64,000 nt of DNA from assembly GCA_050309435.1 (NCBI GenBank), contig JBNRMJ010000002.1, forward strand, positions 1-64,000, read 5' to 3'. The DNA comes from CAYXVJ01 sp050309435 (lineage in GTDB: Bacteria; Bacillota; Clostridia; Saccharofermentanales; Fastidiosipilaceae). Under the pieces are notes generated by a model. The model was not told the DNA's origin. It ran no database searches and saw only the letters and a program-made list of their open reading frames with translations. The translations under genes were made by a program, and so were the position numbers. Shown here in pieces: positions 25,309 to 34,100 of this stretch (the first letter of the stretch is position 1; each line of letters starts with the position of its first letter).

Positions 25309-26064
25309 TTACTCTTGGCTCAAACGCTCCAGACTTTCTCTTGCCGTGCGGATATTGGCCGCGGAGCTGCGCAGGATTTCGAACTCGCTGATGCCGGGAA
25401 GTCCCATGCTGACTTCCTTTCGGCGAAATTTCATGCCGGATTCCAAAACTTCTTTACCCGAAAGATGGAAGGACCGAAGCCTTTCTTCGCGATAAAGTTC
25501 TTCGATGACGGCGGCATTGACGCCTGCGGCGACGAGGATTTCGATTCGCCCGGCGGCTTGCTCATGAAGTTTGCCGAGCAGTTTTCTTCCTTCGAGCGCG
25601 GACGGTGCCTGACCGGAAGTGAGAATGGTATCGATACCAAGGTCAACGGCTTCTTCCAGCATCCCGGATGCATCGACTCCGACATCAAAGGCGCGGTGCA
25701 GGGTAAAACCTAGCGGACCAGAAGCCTCCCGCATGCGCCGCATGGCCTCGCGATCGAGTTTACCGTCTGCCGTCAAAGCGCCGCAGACAATTCCTTCGGC
25801 TCCGAGGCTTCGAAAGAGCCTGATATCGTCCAGCATGATTTCAATTTCATCCTCTGTATAGAGAAAGTCACCGAAACGGGGGCGAATCAGAACTCGAATC
25901 GGAAGATCCGATGCGGCCTGTATCCGTTTGAAGAGACCCGGAGACGGTGTAGTGCCGCCGATGATGAGGTTGGCACAGAGTTCGTAGCAAGTCGCTCCGC
26001 CATCCCGGGCGGCCATCGCGGACTCGTAAGAATCAACACAGGCTTCCAATGTTAAATTTTTCAT
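25309..26064 (-). CDS. cutC: CutC family protein
   Basis: A 251-residue TIM-barrel protein of the CutC family. TLEACVDSYESAMAARDGGA, YELCANLIIGGTTPSPG, IRVLIRPRFGDFLYTEDE, GIVCGALTADG and FTLHRAFDV are its signature segments. It was named for copper homeostasis in E. coli, but a direct copper role is disputed, so the true function is uncertain. AGGAAA precedes the ATG. It is probably co-transcribed with the glucokinase gene downstream, although the gap between them could hold a second promoter. Confidence 0.9.
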   Translation of the reverse strand: MKNLTLEACVDSYESAMAARDGGATCYELCANLIIGGTTPSPGLFKRIQAASDLPIRVLIRPRFGDFLYTEDEIEIMLDDIRLFRSLGAEGIVCGALTADGKLDREAMRRMREASGPLGFTLHRAFDVGVDASGMLEEAVDLGIDTILTSGQAPSALEGRKLLGKLHEQAAGRIEILVAAGVNAAVIEELYREERLRSFHLSGKEVLESGMKFRRKEVSMGLPGISEFEILRSSAANIRTARESLERLSQE

Positions 26065-26167
26065 AAAGACATTTTCCTATCCGTTTCTTTTCAAGCTAGT
26101 GTTATCATTAAGAAAATCATATCAATTATTACGTTCATGACGTTTGTAAAGATGAAAAGGGCAATAC

Positions 26168-27646
26168 ATGGTTTTTTCTAGCTTGTTGTTTATATATGCG
26201 TTTTTACCGCTCTGCTTGATTCTCGTCTATTTATCGCGATCGATCAAGGTACAAAATATCGTACTCCTGATCTTTTCGCTCTTTTTTTATGCCTGGAGCG
26301 AACCGGTCCTGATCCTGCTCATGCTGGGTACGGCAAGCTTCGCCTACTTGATGGGTCTGATTATGGAAAGGCCGGGCCGAACGCCCGGGCAGAGAAAACT
26401 CTGTGTTTCGGCTACCGTCATCGTCATGCTCGCATCGCTGGCTACATTCAAGTATCTGGGATTCTTCGTCTCGCAGCTCAATCTTTTACCCGGAATTCAA
26501 CTCCCGCTGCCGAAGATTGCTTTACCCATTGGAATTTCTTTTTATACCTTCCAGATTCTGACCTATATTCTGGACTTGTATCGCGGCGATGCGAAGCTGC
26601 AGAAGTCCTGGCATAAGTTTGTTCTCTATGTTTCCTTGTTTCCGCAGCTGATCGCAGGTCCGATCGTGCGCTATCGCGACATCGCCGAACAAATCGACGA
26701 TCGCCGGCTCACACCCGCCGGCGTGGTTGCGGGTATCAATCGCTTTTTGATCGGTTTGGGTAAGAAAGTCCTGATCGCCAACCAGATGGGTCAGATCGTG
26801 TCCCGGGTCATGGAACCCGCACACTTGAGTTCCATCACGGCCCTCGAGGCCTGGCTGGGTCTGCTTGGTTTTTCCCTGCAGATTTACTTCGACTTTTCGG
26901 GTTACTCCGATATGGCGATCGGATTGGGACGGATGTTCGGCTTCGAATTCAAAGAAAATTTCCGCTACCCTTACATCGCCCGGAGCATCACGGATTTCTG
27001 GCGTCGCTGGCATATTTCGCTGTCTTCTTTCTTCCGCGATTATGTCTACATCCCGCTGGGCGGCAATCGCCGTTATCAGTACCGCAACATGCTAATTATC
27101 TGGGGCCTGACCGGTTTCTGGCACGGGGCGAGCTGGAATTTCCTGTTTTGGGGCTTGTATTTCTTCTTATTCCTCTCTGTGGAAAAGCGCTTCCTGCGCG
27201 ATCGTCTGGCCCCGGCACCCCGCTGGATTACGCATGTCTACACGCTTCTCATCGTGCTCTTTAGCTGGATTCTCTTTTACTACACGGATCTGTCGCAGGC
27301 AGGTATCTTTATCGGGCGTTTGTTTGGCGCGGGTACATCCTTTTCCAATGCGAAGGCCAAAACCCTCTTGATGAACAACCTGTTGATCTATATCATCGCC
27401 ATCATCGCCGCGACACCGGTTGTGGGCTTGCTCAGAGAGCGACTCAACACATGGGGTATTCATTTGCCGCAGTATGAGGTGAAGGAAGACGGGATCGACG
27501 GACGCTCGGTTCTGGTTACATCGAGGGTGAAACTCTCGCCCTTTCTGGTCGTTTTGATGATCATCCTCCATACCGGTATTTTGTTCCTGGCTACCGCCTC
27601 GCTGGCCGGCTCGTCTTACAATCCGTTTTTGTATTTCCGCTTCTAA
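26168..27646 (+). CDS. MBOAT-family O-acyltransferase (AlgI/DltB type)
   Basis: A 492-residue polytopic membrane O-acyltransferase that moves an acyl (often acetyl) group across the membrane to a surface polymer. Hydrophobic segments occur throughout. The family core is present: PIGISFYTFQ, FPQLIAGPIVRY, DFWRRWHISLSSFFRDYVYIP and the catalytic His in GLTGFWHGASWNF. The motif order matches AlgI/PatA rather than DltB. The gene runs 17 bases ahead of a DHHW-type partner, which in such pairs acts outside the membrane to complete acetylation. The polymer is unknown. Confidence 0.93.
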   Translation: MVFSSLLFIYAFLPLCLILVYLSRSIKVQNIVLLIFSLFFYAWSEPVLILLMLGTASFAYLMGLIMERPGRTPGQRKLCVSATVIVMLASLATFKYLGFFVSQLNLLPGIQLPLPKIALPIGISFYTFQILTYILDLYRGDAKLQKSWHKFVLYVSLFPQLIAGPIVRYRDIAEQIDDRRLTPAGVVAGINRFLIGLGKKVLIANQMGQIVSRVMEPAHLSSITALEAWLGLLGFSLQIYFDFSGYSDMAIGLGRMFGFEFKENFRYPYIARSITDFWRRWHISLSSFFRDYVYIPLGGNRRYQYRNMLIIWGLTGFWHGASWNFLFWGLYFFLFLSVEKRFLRDRLAPAPRWITHVYTLLIVLFSWILFYYTDLSQAGIFIGRLFGAGTSFSNAKAKTLLMNNLLIYIIAIIAATPVVGLLRERLNTWGIHLPQYEVKEDGIDGRSVLVTSRVKLSPFLVVLMIILHTGILFLATASLAGSSYNPFLYFRF

Positions 27647-27663
27647 CGTCGGAGGTTTAAGCT

Positions 27664-29199
27664 ATGAAACATAAAAAAGAATTACTTGTCATCCTGAGTT
27701 TTTTCATTCCTTTGGTACTGATTTCCTTTTTGTATCTTGTCAGTCCGACCAAACAGGTTTCGCAGCTGGAGAAACGACAACTGCAACAGCGTCCCGTTTT
27801 TAGTCCGGCCTCATTAGTCAACGGTAAATTCAGCAGAGAACTCGACAGTTTTTTTACCGACCAGCTTCCTTTTCGCGAGTTTTTTATCGCCGGTGATCAA
27901 AAGATTAGCAGCGGACTTCGCACCGCTTTCGGCTTGAACAAGGTTGAGCTGATTGCCAGGCCCGGCGGGGATCTGGGCGAAGGCGAAAATCTGGGTACCG
28001 AAGGAAAAGATCTCGTGACTTTCCCGACAACGAATCAAAAACCCGGGCAGACCACGGGACCGAAGGAATCAATACCGACGACCCATGGGGAGGGCGAGCC
28101 TGTGCTGCCGACGCCAAGCGTGATGCCCGCGCCTGACGAAAGTTCGGATCAAGAGCCCGAAACGTCGACCGAAACACCGACAAGCGAGCCTGAAGCTTCG
28201 ATTCCTCCGACCGGGTCCGAGCCGTCAACGGCTCCGACGACACTGCCGACAGCGACTCCGACAGCGGCTCCGACAACTGCTCCGACGGCGGCCCCGACCG
28301 CGCCGCCCGCAGATATTCAAATGAGCGGAAACATTCTGATTATGGGCGATCGCGCGATGGAAATTTTCTACTCCAACCAGAGCGTCATCGATCATTACGC
28401 TTCCGTGGTGAATCGGGTGGTTGCAGTCAGCGGAGGAGCTCAGGTTTACAGCCTTGTCGCGCCGACGGCCTCGCAGTTTTATGCGCCGGAAGGCTATCGT
28501 TCGGGATCGAGTAATCAGGCCGCGGTCATTCCCGCCATCTATGGCAAGCTTGGCTCCGGGGTTAAAGCGGTTGATGCGTATGCGGCGATCGCGCCTCATA
28601 CATCGGAATATCTATACTTTCGCACGGACCATCACTGGACGGGTCTCGGTGCGTATTACGCGTACACGGCCTTTGCCAATCGGGCGGGCTTTAGTCCTTT
28701 GCCCTTATCGTCTTTTACCAAAGGCAGCATCGACGGCGGTTTTCTCGGTACCTTGTATGCCTGGGCCAACAGCCCGGCTTCGCTTGCGAAAAATCCCGAT
28801 ACCGTCGAATACTGGAAACCTCCGGTTACGGCGACCGGCTACGCTTACACCGACGCCTCGATGTCGGCCGGCTATGCCATCAATCTGATAAAGACTGATT
28901 TGACCAGCCAGAATAAATACCTGGCCTTTACCGAAGGCGACCATGGTCTGGCGAAATTCGAGACCTCCGTCAAGAACGGCCGCAGCATCATGGTGATCAA
29001 GGAATCCTACGGTAATGCCATGGTGCCCTATCTGGCCGCTCACTACGAGAATGTGTATGTTTTTGATCCGCGTAAGGCCGAGATGACAATGTCGTCCTTC
29101 GTGGCGAATCAGGGAATAGATGACATACTGGTCGTGAACTACTCCATCGCCATCGGCAATGCCGGCTGGAAATCCGCGTTGGAGAAATCGCTTCGCTGA
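27664..29199 (+). CDS. DHHW / AlgX-like SGNH protein, polysaccharide acetylation partner
   Basis: A 511-residue membrane-anchored extracytoplasmic protein. An N-terminal membrane segment (about 5-27) is followed by QLEKRQLQQRPVF and DSFFTDQLPFREFF, which mark AlgX/DHHW proteins. Residues about 120-218 are a low-complexity Thr/Pro/Ser/Glu linker that splits the fold, an unusual insertion. The catalytic part contains FRTDHHWTGLGAYYAY with the DHHW signature, and IKESYGNAMVPYLA near the C-terminus as the nucleophile-bearing Ser region. It pairs with the MBOAT gene 17 bases upstream and probably transfers acetyl groups onto an exopolysaccharide or wall polymer. Confidence 0.88.
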   Translation: MKHKKELLVILSFFIPLVLISFLYLVSPTKQVSQLEKRQLQQRPVFSPASLVNGKFSRELDSFFTDQLPFREFFIAGDQKISSGLRTAFGLNKVELIARPGGDLGEGENLGTEGKDLVTFPTTNQKPGQTTGPKESIPTTHGEGEPVLPTPSVMPAPDESSDQEPETSTETPTSEPEASIPPTGSEPSTAPTTLPTATPTAAPTTAPTAAPTAPPADIQMSGNILIMGDRAMEIFYSNQSVIDHYASVVNRVVAVSGGAQVYSLVAPTASQFYAPEGYRSGSSNQAAVIPAIYGKLGSGVKAVDAYAAIAPHTSEYLYFRTDHHWTGLGAYYAYTAFANRAGFSPLPLSSFTKGSIDGGFLGTLYAWANSPASLAKNPDTVEYWKPPVTATGYAYTDASMSAGYAINLIKTDLTSQNKYLAFTEGDHGLAKFETSVKNGRSIMVIKESYGNAMVPYLAAHYENVYVFDPRKAEMTMSSFVANQGIDDILVVNYSIAIGNAGWKSALEKSLR

Positions 29200-29227
29200 T
29201 CAGAAAAATCAAGAAAGGCGGTAAAGC

Positions 29228-30013
29228 ATGGAACAGACGGTTTTTGACAAATTGCGCCTGGACGGGCGCACGGCCTTCGTCACGGGGGCGGGGAGAGGAA
29301 TCGGTTTTAGTATCGCGACCGCTCTGGCGGATGCCGGAGCCAACCTGGCTCTGGTCGATGTCGATCTCGTGGCTGCCCGAGAGAAGGCCGCTATCCTGGA
29401 GGAGCGCTGCGGCAAAGAGGTTTTGGCTCTTCGTGCGGACGTGCGAAGCGAAATGGAAATCGAGGCCATGGTGGAAGCGGTCGTAAAGCGTTTCGGGTGT
29501 CTTGATATCGCGTTTAACAACGCGGGTATCTGTATCAACGAAGCGGCTCTGGAACATAGTCTTGATTCATGGCAAAGGGTACTCGACGTCAATCTTACCG
29601 GTGTCTTTATCGGCTCGGTCGCCGCAGCCCGTCAGATGATAAAGCAGGGTAGCGGCGGTTCCATCATCAATACGGCCTCGATGTCCGGCCATATCGTCAA
29701 CTGGCCGCAGCCGCAAGCCTCGTACAACGCCTCGAAAGCCGCCGTGATCTCGCTGACGAAGTCTCTGGCCGTGGAATGGGCGGCGGACAATATCCGCGTC
29801 AACAGCATCAGTCCCGGCTACATCGGTACCGATCTTACCCTGGCTTCGACCTATCTCGAGCCGCTGATTCCGGGCTGGAAGGCGGCAACACCCATGGGTC
29901 GCCTGGGCCGGCCGGATGAACTGCAGGCCATCGCGCTTTATCTGGCTTCCGATGCTTCGTCGTTTTCCACAGGCAGTGATTATATTGTGGATGGAGGCTT
30001 CACCTCGATATAA
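29228..30013 (+). CDS. Short-chain dehydrogenase/reductase
   Basis: A 261-residue NAD(P)-dependent oxidoreductase of the classical SDR family. The cofactor motif is TGAGRGIGFSIA, NNAG stabilises the central sheet, and the catalytic Ser is in NTASMSG with Tyr and Lys in YNASKAAV. The end (SDASSFSTGSDYIVDGGF) is typical of SDRs acting on sugars or polyols such as gluconate or sorbose-type compounds. The substrate is not determinable. It follows the DHHW gene after 28 bases with its own AAGGCGG site, so it may be transcribed with the acetylation pair. Confidence 0.9.
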   Translation: MEQTVFDKLRLDGRTAFVTGAGRGIGFSIATALADAGANLALVDVDLVAAREKAAILEERCGKEVLALRADVRSEMEIEAMVEAVVKRFGCLDIAFNNAGICINEAALEHSLDSWQRVLDVNLTGVFIGSVAAARQMIKQGSGGSIINTASMSGHIVNWPQPQASYNASKAAVISLTKSLAVEWAADNIRVNSISPGYIGTDLTLASTYLEPLIPGWKAATPMGRLGRPDELQAIALYLASDASSFSTGSDYIVDGGFTSI

Positions 30014-30093
30014 AGCCGAAAAATTCGTAAAACGATAAAATGAAACGGCGCCAAACGGTAAAATAGACGAAGGCCGGTTTACCCGTAAAGTCT

Positions 30094-30130
30094 AAAAAAA
30101 CAGCCTCGAAACGATCTTGTTTCGAGGCTG
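30094..30130 (-). terminator. Intrinsic terminator of rex
   Basis: CAGCCTCGAAAC (30101-30112) and GTTTCGAGGCTG (30119-30130) form a perfect 12-bp stem with a 6-base loop. On the minus strand it is followed by seven T residues (30100 to 30094), so it mainly ends rex. Confidence 0.88.
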
Positions 30131-30156
30131 CTTGTTGTTTGATGATTTATACTGTT

Positions 30157-30834
30157 TTACTTCTGCTTTTGTGCTTCGCGCTGCTGTTGATCCGAGAGGC
30201 GCTTGGACAGAACCGAGAGGGACGCGGCGATGTTCTCGTTCTGGAGAATGACACCGGCCGGAACCTGCAGATGGGTCGGGGCGAAGTTCCAGATGGCCTT
30301 GATACCGGCATCCACGAGCTGATCGCAGACGTCCTGAGCTGCCTTCTGGGGCACGGTGATGACACCGATCTGAACATCATTTTCAGCGATGATGTCGCGC
30401 AGATCGTCCATCGAACGAATGACGACGCCGCCGATCTTACGACCGACCTGATTCTTATCCAAATCAAATGCCGCCATCAGGTTGAGACCGTAACCTTCGA
30501 AGCCGCCGTAGTTCAGCAGAGCCGATCCGAGGTGGCCGGTACCCACGATGATGGCATTCTTGAGATTATTGTAATCAAGCATACGAGCGAGGTCATCGAT
30601 CAGATCATCGACCTTAAAACCGGTGCGCGGTTTACCGCTGACGCGGGTCAAGGCCATGTCTTTACGAACCTGAACGGGATGAAGATTCAAGTCTTCTGCG
30701 ATGGTGGAGGAAGAAATGATCTTGACACCGCGTTCCTGGAGCTGCTTCAAATAACCGAAATAAATCGGTAAGCGGCGCAACGCGGGTTGAGGCATGTTCA
30801 TCTCGCTCTCCGGGTCAATTATTTTCTTGGCCAT
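30157..30834 (-). CDS. rex: Redox-sensing transcriptional repressor Rex
   Basis: Rex senses the NADH/NAD+ ratio and represses fermentation and anaerobic energy genes when NADH is low. The 225-residue product has the N-terminal winged helix (ALRRLPIYFGYLKQLQERG, ISSSTIAEDLNLHPVQVRKD) and a C-terminal Rossmann domain with IIVGTGHLGSALLNYGGFEGYG and the domain-swapped tail helix. AAGGAG lies 8 bases before the ATG. It is monocistronic and convergent with the SDR gene. No Rex operator was recognised in its own upstream region. Confidence 0.96.
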   Translation of the reverse strand: MAKKIIDPESEMNMPQPALRRLPIYFGYLKQLQERGVKIISSSTIAEDLNLHPVQVRKDMALTRVSGKPRTGFKVDDLIDDLARMLDYNNLKNAIIVGTGHLGSALLNYGGFEGYGLNLMAAFDLDKNQVGRKIGGVVIRSMDDLRDIIAENDVQIGVITVPQKAAQDVCDQLVDAGIKAIWNFAPTHLQVPAGVILQNENIAASLSVLSKRLSDQQQREAQKQK

Positions 30835-31092
30835 ACTTCTATCTCCTTATAATGATCAGACGCCCAAGGCGCTGTTTGTCAGTACTTACAATATGTATCG
30901 ATATTTAATTACTTAAAATGATAACGAATTGTACCGTACATTTCAAGTATGAATGTAGCGATGGGGAGAATTGATTCGTCTTTCACGCAACTCAACTAAT
31001 ATACCAAAATTTCTGCAAGTATCGGAGTACCAGCAAGCATTTTCGTGAGATTTTTGAAGGGGAACAATAAATTCTTAGTGTATACTAAAAGA

Positions 31093-33468
31093 ATGAAAAA
31101 ACAGAGATTGCCAATTAGTGTTCGGATATTGTTGAACGATCAGACCCGATTGGATGATCTGATCACCTATGGTTTAGCCGATATCGACCGCGATGGTCGT
31201 TACCGTTCGATTTATTTGTGCCTGTGTCCCGACGAGCTGGTTTTGCTTGAGACGGATCAGGAATCGGCTGTCCTCTCTTCAGGGCTTTTACAAGAAGACG
31301 AAGCTTCTGAGGACATTCAAGTCAAAAAAAGCAAAGAAAACCCGGTCGTTGATCTTCCGACGGGGCTCTTGGATATCAGGCATTTTGATTTCAAAACCTA
31401 CAAGAATCCTCGGCTGTTAAACGAAACGGTCGGAGGCGTACTCATCATGAGCACGGAAGACGGAGATGATCATATGATCTGCCGCTTTTCGGGCAGTCGC
31501 TTCAAGGACATGGACCGCCTGGTCCGGATCATGAAGCAGATCCTGGCCGGGGAAGAAGCACATGAACCGGAACGTAAAGGCCGTCATGCCGAGACGGAAG
31601 AGTTTTGTCCGACATGTCACCGGCGTTATCCGGACGCGGGTCGCGCCTTTTGCCCTCATTGCATGAAGAAGCGAAATATTCTGATCCGTTTGATTTCGTA
31701 TTTTAAGCCCTACCGCTTCCGCTTCGCTTTATTGCTCCTGATGATCGGCCTCTCGTCCGTTCTCAATGCCTTTACGCCTTACCTGACCGGGTCGCTTCTC
31801 TACGATGAAGTACTGGGGAAAAACGAGCTCTGGCTGGATCAGATGGCCCGGCTCGGCCTTCCCGGGACCGCTATGGGTATGCTTGGCGTTCTGGTGCTGA
31901 TGCTTTTACTGCTTCGAATATTACAACAGCTGACGGGTATCATTCATGGCCGGCTATCGGCTCATATCGTGCCGGGAGTTGTGACCGGTTTGAAAAACAC
32001 GGTCTTCGAAGCGCTCAGCCGTCTCTCGATTTCTTTCTTTACGAAGCGCCAGACCGGCAGCTTGATGGAGCGGGTTAACGGGGACGCGGAAGAAGTGTCT
32101 CAGTTCTTTATCGACGGACTGCCGTATTTTCTATTTAATATTCTGACCATCCTGGCCGCGGCGGTGATCATGTTCCGTATGAACGTGGTGCTGGCCTTGT
32201 TGTCGCTGGTCTTCCTGCCGCCTTTGTTCCTGGTCAGTTATTACCTGATGCCGCGCATCTGGTATGCCTTCGGCAGACGATCGAGAGCCGGCAGAAGGGC
32301 CTGGTCGGTCGTGAACGATGCCTTGACGGGAGCCCGTGTGATTCGCGCCTTCGGTCAGGCAGAACGTAACAACGAAAACTTCGGTAAGGCCAGCTCGACG
32401 CTGCGCATGACGGAGATGAACATTATCCGCTACCGGAACAGTTTCAGTGTTTCCTACTCGATTGCCGAGCAGCTGCCGACACTCTTTGTCTGGGTGGTTG
32501 GTGCGGCTTTTATTCTGAATTCGGGAGGTGCATTCCAGTACGGCCGGCTCTTGACCTTCACAGGTTATCTGGCCATGATGCAGGGTCCGATCCGTTTCTT
32601 TGCCATGTTCAGTCAGATATATACCCAGACGATGAACGCCTCGCAGCGCATGTTTGAAATAGCGGATGCCCAGCCCGAGGTGGTGGAAGCTCCCGATGCC
32701 GCGGCCATTGATGTGAAAGGCGATATCGAACTGCGAAAAGTAACCTTTGCTTACGAGGTCAACAACCCCGTCCTGCATGATATCAGCCTGAAGATTAAGG
32801 CCGGCGAGTCGCTTGGCATCGTGGGGAAATCGGGTGCCGGCAAGTCGACCTTGGTCAATTTGATCGCCCGTCTTTATGACGTGACCGAGGGAGAAATACT
32901 GGTGGACGGCAGGAATGTCCGTGATTTGAAATTCAAGAGCCTGCGCAGTGCGGTCAGCATGGTCAGCCAGGAGAGCTATATATTCGTGGGAACGGTTGCC
33001 GAAAACATCGCTTACGGCAGACCGGAAGCCACATTGGCCGAGATTGTCGATGCGGCGATCGCGGCCGGCGCGCACGGCTTTATTTCCAGGCTGCCCGATG
33101 GTTACGATACCGTAATCGGTTCGGGAAACAGGAAGCTGTCGGGCGGCGAGAGACAGCGCATCTCCATCGCGCGTGCGATTTTAACGAATCCGAAAATTCT
33201 CGTGCTGGACGAAGCGACGGCTTCCGTCGATACCGAAACGGAGCGGCTGATTCAAGCCTCCCTGACCCGTTTGACGGAGAACCGGACGAGCCTTTCCATC
33301 GCCCACCGTCTGTCTACCCTGCGAGATGTGGACCGAATTATCGTGCTGGAAAACGGCCGCCTGGTAGAGGAAGGCACGCACGAGGAACTCATGGCCAATC
33401 CGGAAGGAGAGTATTACAAACTCTCGAAGATCCAGACGGAGGCACTGGCCATGCGAGGCATAGATTAG
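31093..33468 (+). CDS. ABC exporter, fused membrane and ATPase, with N-terminal extra domain and zinc ribbon
   Basis: A type IV (exporter-fold) ABC half-transporter of about 790 residues. Residues about 1-165 form an unusual cytoplasmic alpha/beta domain, followed by a zinc ribbon CPTC-x(11)-CPHC, then six membrane helices (about 205-495) and an ATPase domain with Walker A GKSGAGKST, signature LSGGERQ and Walker B ILVLDEATASVD. The catalytic Glu is present. The start is uncertain: ATG 31093, GTG 31078 or GTG 31045 are all in frame and none has a strong ribosome site. It is followed 12 bases later by a DUF1854 gene and then a second, similar ABC exporter, so the two probably form a heterodimer. 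The cargo is unknown. Confidence 0.88.
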   Translation: MKKQRLPISVRILLNDQTRLDDLITYGLADIDRDGRYRSIYLCLCPDELVLLETDQESAVLSSGLLQEDEASEDIQVKKSKENPVVDLPTGLLDIRHFDFKTYKNPRLLNETVGGVLIMSTEDGDDHMICRFSGSRFKDMDRLVRIMKQILAGEEAHEPERKGRHAETEEFCPTCHRRYPDAGRAFCPHCMKKRNILIRLISYFKPYRFRFALLLLMIGLSSVLNAFTPYLTGSLLYDEVLGKNELWLDQMARLGLPGTAMGMLGVLVLMLLLLRILQQLTGIIHGRLSAHIVPGVVTGLKNTVFEALSRLSISFFTKRQTGSLMERVNGDAEEVSQFFIDGLPYFLFNILTILAAAVIMFRMNVVLALLSLVFLPPLFLVSYYLMPRIWYAFGRRSRAGRRAWSVVNDALTGARVIRAFGQAERNNENFGKASSTLRMTEMNIIRYRNSFSVSYSIAEQLPTLFVWVVGAAFILNSGGAFQYGRLLTFTGYLAMMQGPIRFFAMFSQIYTQTMNASQRMFEIADAQPEVVEAPDAAAIDVKGDIELRKVTFAYEVNNPVLHDISLKIKAGESLGIVGKSGAGKSTLVNLIARLYDVTEGEILVDGRNVRDLKFKSLRSAVSMVSQESYIFVGTVAENIAYGRPEATLAEIVDAAIAAGAHGFISRLPDGYDTVIGSGNRKLSGGERQRISIARAILTNPKILVLDEATASVDTETERLIQASLTRLTENRTSLSIAHRLSTLRDVDRIIVLENGRLVEEGTHEELMANPEGEYYKLSKIQTEALAMRGID

Positions 33469-33480
33469 AGGATGGAAGAG

Positions 33481-34056
33481 ATGACAATGAGTTTGACAGC
33501 TAAGAATACCGCCAAAGAACGCGGACAATATAAGGACGAGCGCCTTTTGAGTTCGCTCGAAACACGCTGGCTGACCCCGGAAAACAGCAGATTCGAACGC
33601 AGTCCAGGTGGTTTTTTGAATCTGTTTTACGAGGGAAAAGAATATAAACGCGTAGCCGTGCACCGCTGTTTCCCCTTCTCGGCCAAAGACGACTACCTCT
33701 CGATTCGGGAGGCCGAGGATATGGGCGAAGCCGGTATGGAAATCGGCCTGATCGAAAACATGCGAACCTGGCCCGAAGAAGTGCAGAAGATGCTCGACGA
33801 GCAGCTGGCACTGCGCTACTTTATGCCTAAGATTACAAAGGTCAAAAAAATAAAAGAAGAGTTTGGTTTCTCGTATTGGGACGTGATCACGGATCGCGGT
33901 CCGGCAGCTTTCACCGTCAGAGGCGGGTCGGGCAGCATTTTTTCTCCGTCGCACAATCGTTATATCATCACGGACATCGACGGCAATCGCTTTATCATCG
34001 AGAACATGGAAGAGATGACGGCCAAAGAGCGAAAACTGCTTGATCTTTATGTTTAA
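33481..34056 (+). CDS. DUF1854 domain protein
   Basis: A 191-residue cytoplasmic protein of the DUF1854 family. The recognisable stretches are VHRCFPFSAKDDYLSIRE, EIGLIENMRTWPEEVQKML, and YFMPKITKVKKIKEEFGFSY followed by WDVITDRGPAAFTVRG. The function is unknown, but DUF1854 proteins are known to travel with exporter-type ABC transporters, as here where it sits between two of them. ATG 33481 is favoured, with AGAGG 9 bases upstream; ATGs at 33472 and 33487 are alternatives. It may act as a third subunit or an assembly or control factor for the transporter pair. Confidence 0.85.
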   Translation: MTMSLTAKNTAKERGQYKDERLLSSLETRWLTPENSRFERSPGGFLNLFYEGKEYKRVAVHRCFPFSAKDDYLSIREAEDMGEAGMEIGLIENMRTWPEEVQKMLDEQLALRYFMPKITKVKKIKEEFGFSYWDVITDRGPAAFTVRGGSGSIFSPSHNRYIITDIDGNRFIIENMEEMTAKERKLLDLYV

Positions 34057-34100
34057 GTGCCGGGAACAATTCCCGGCCGGTCAATACAAGGAAAGATAAT

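Noticed and set aside
32131..33075. Minus-strand open frame of 314 codons inside the first ABC exporter
   Set aside because: Antisense shadow of a gene with complete ABC motifs.
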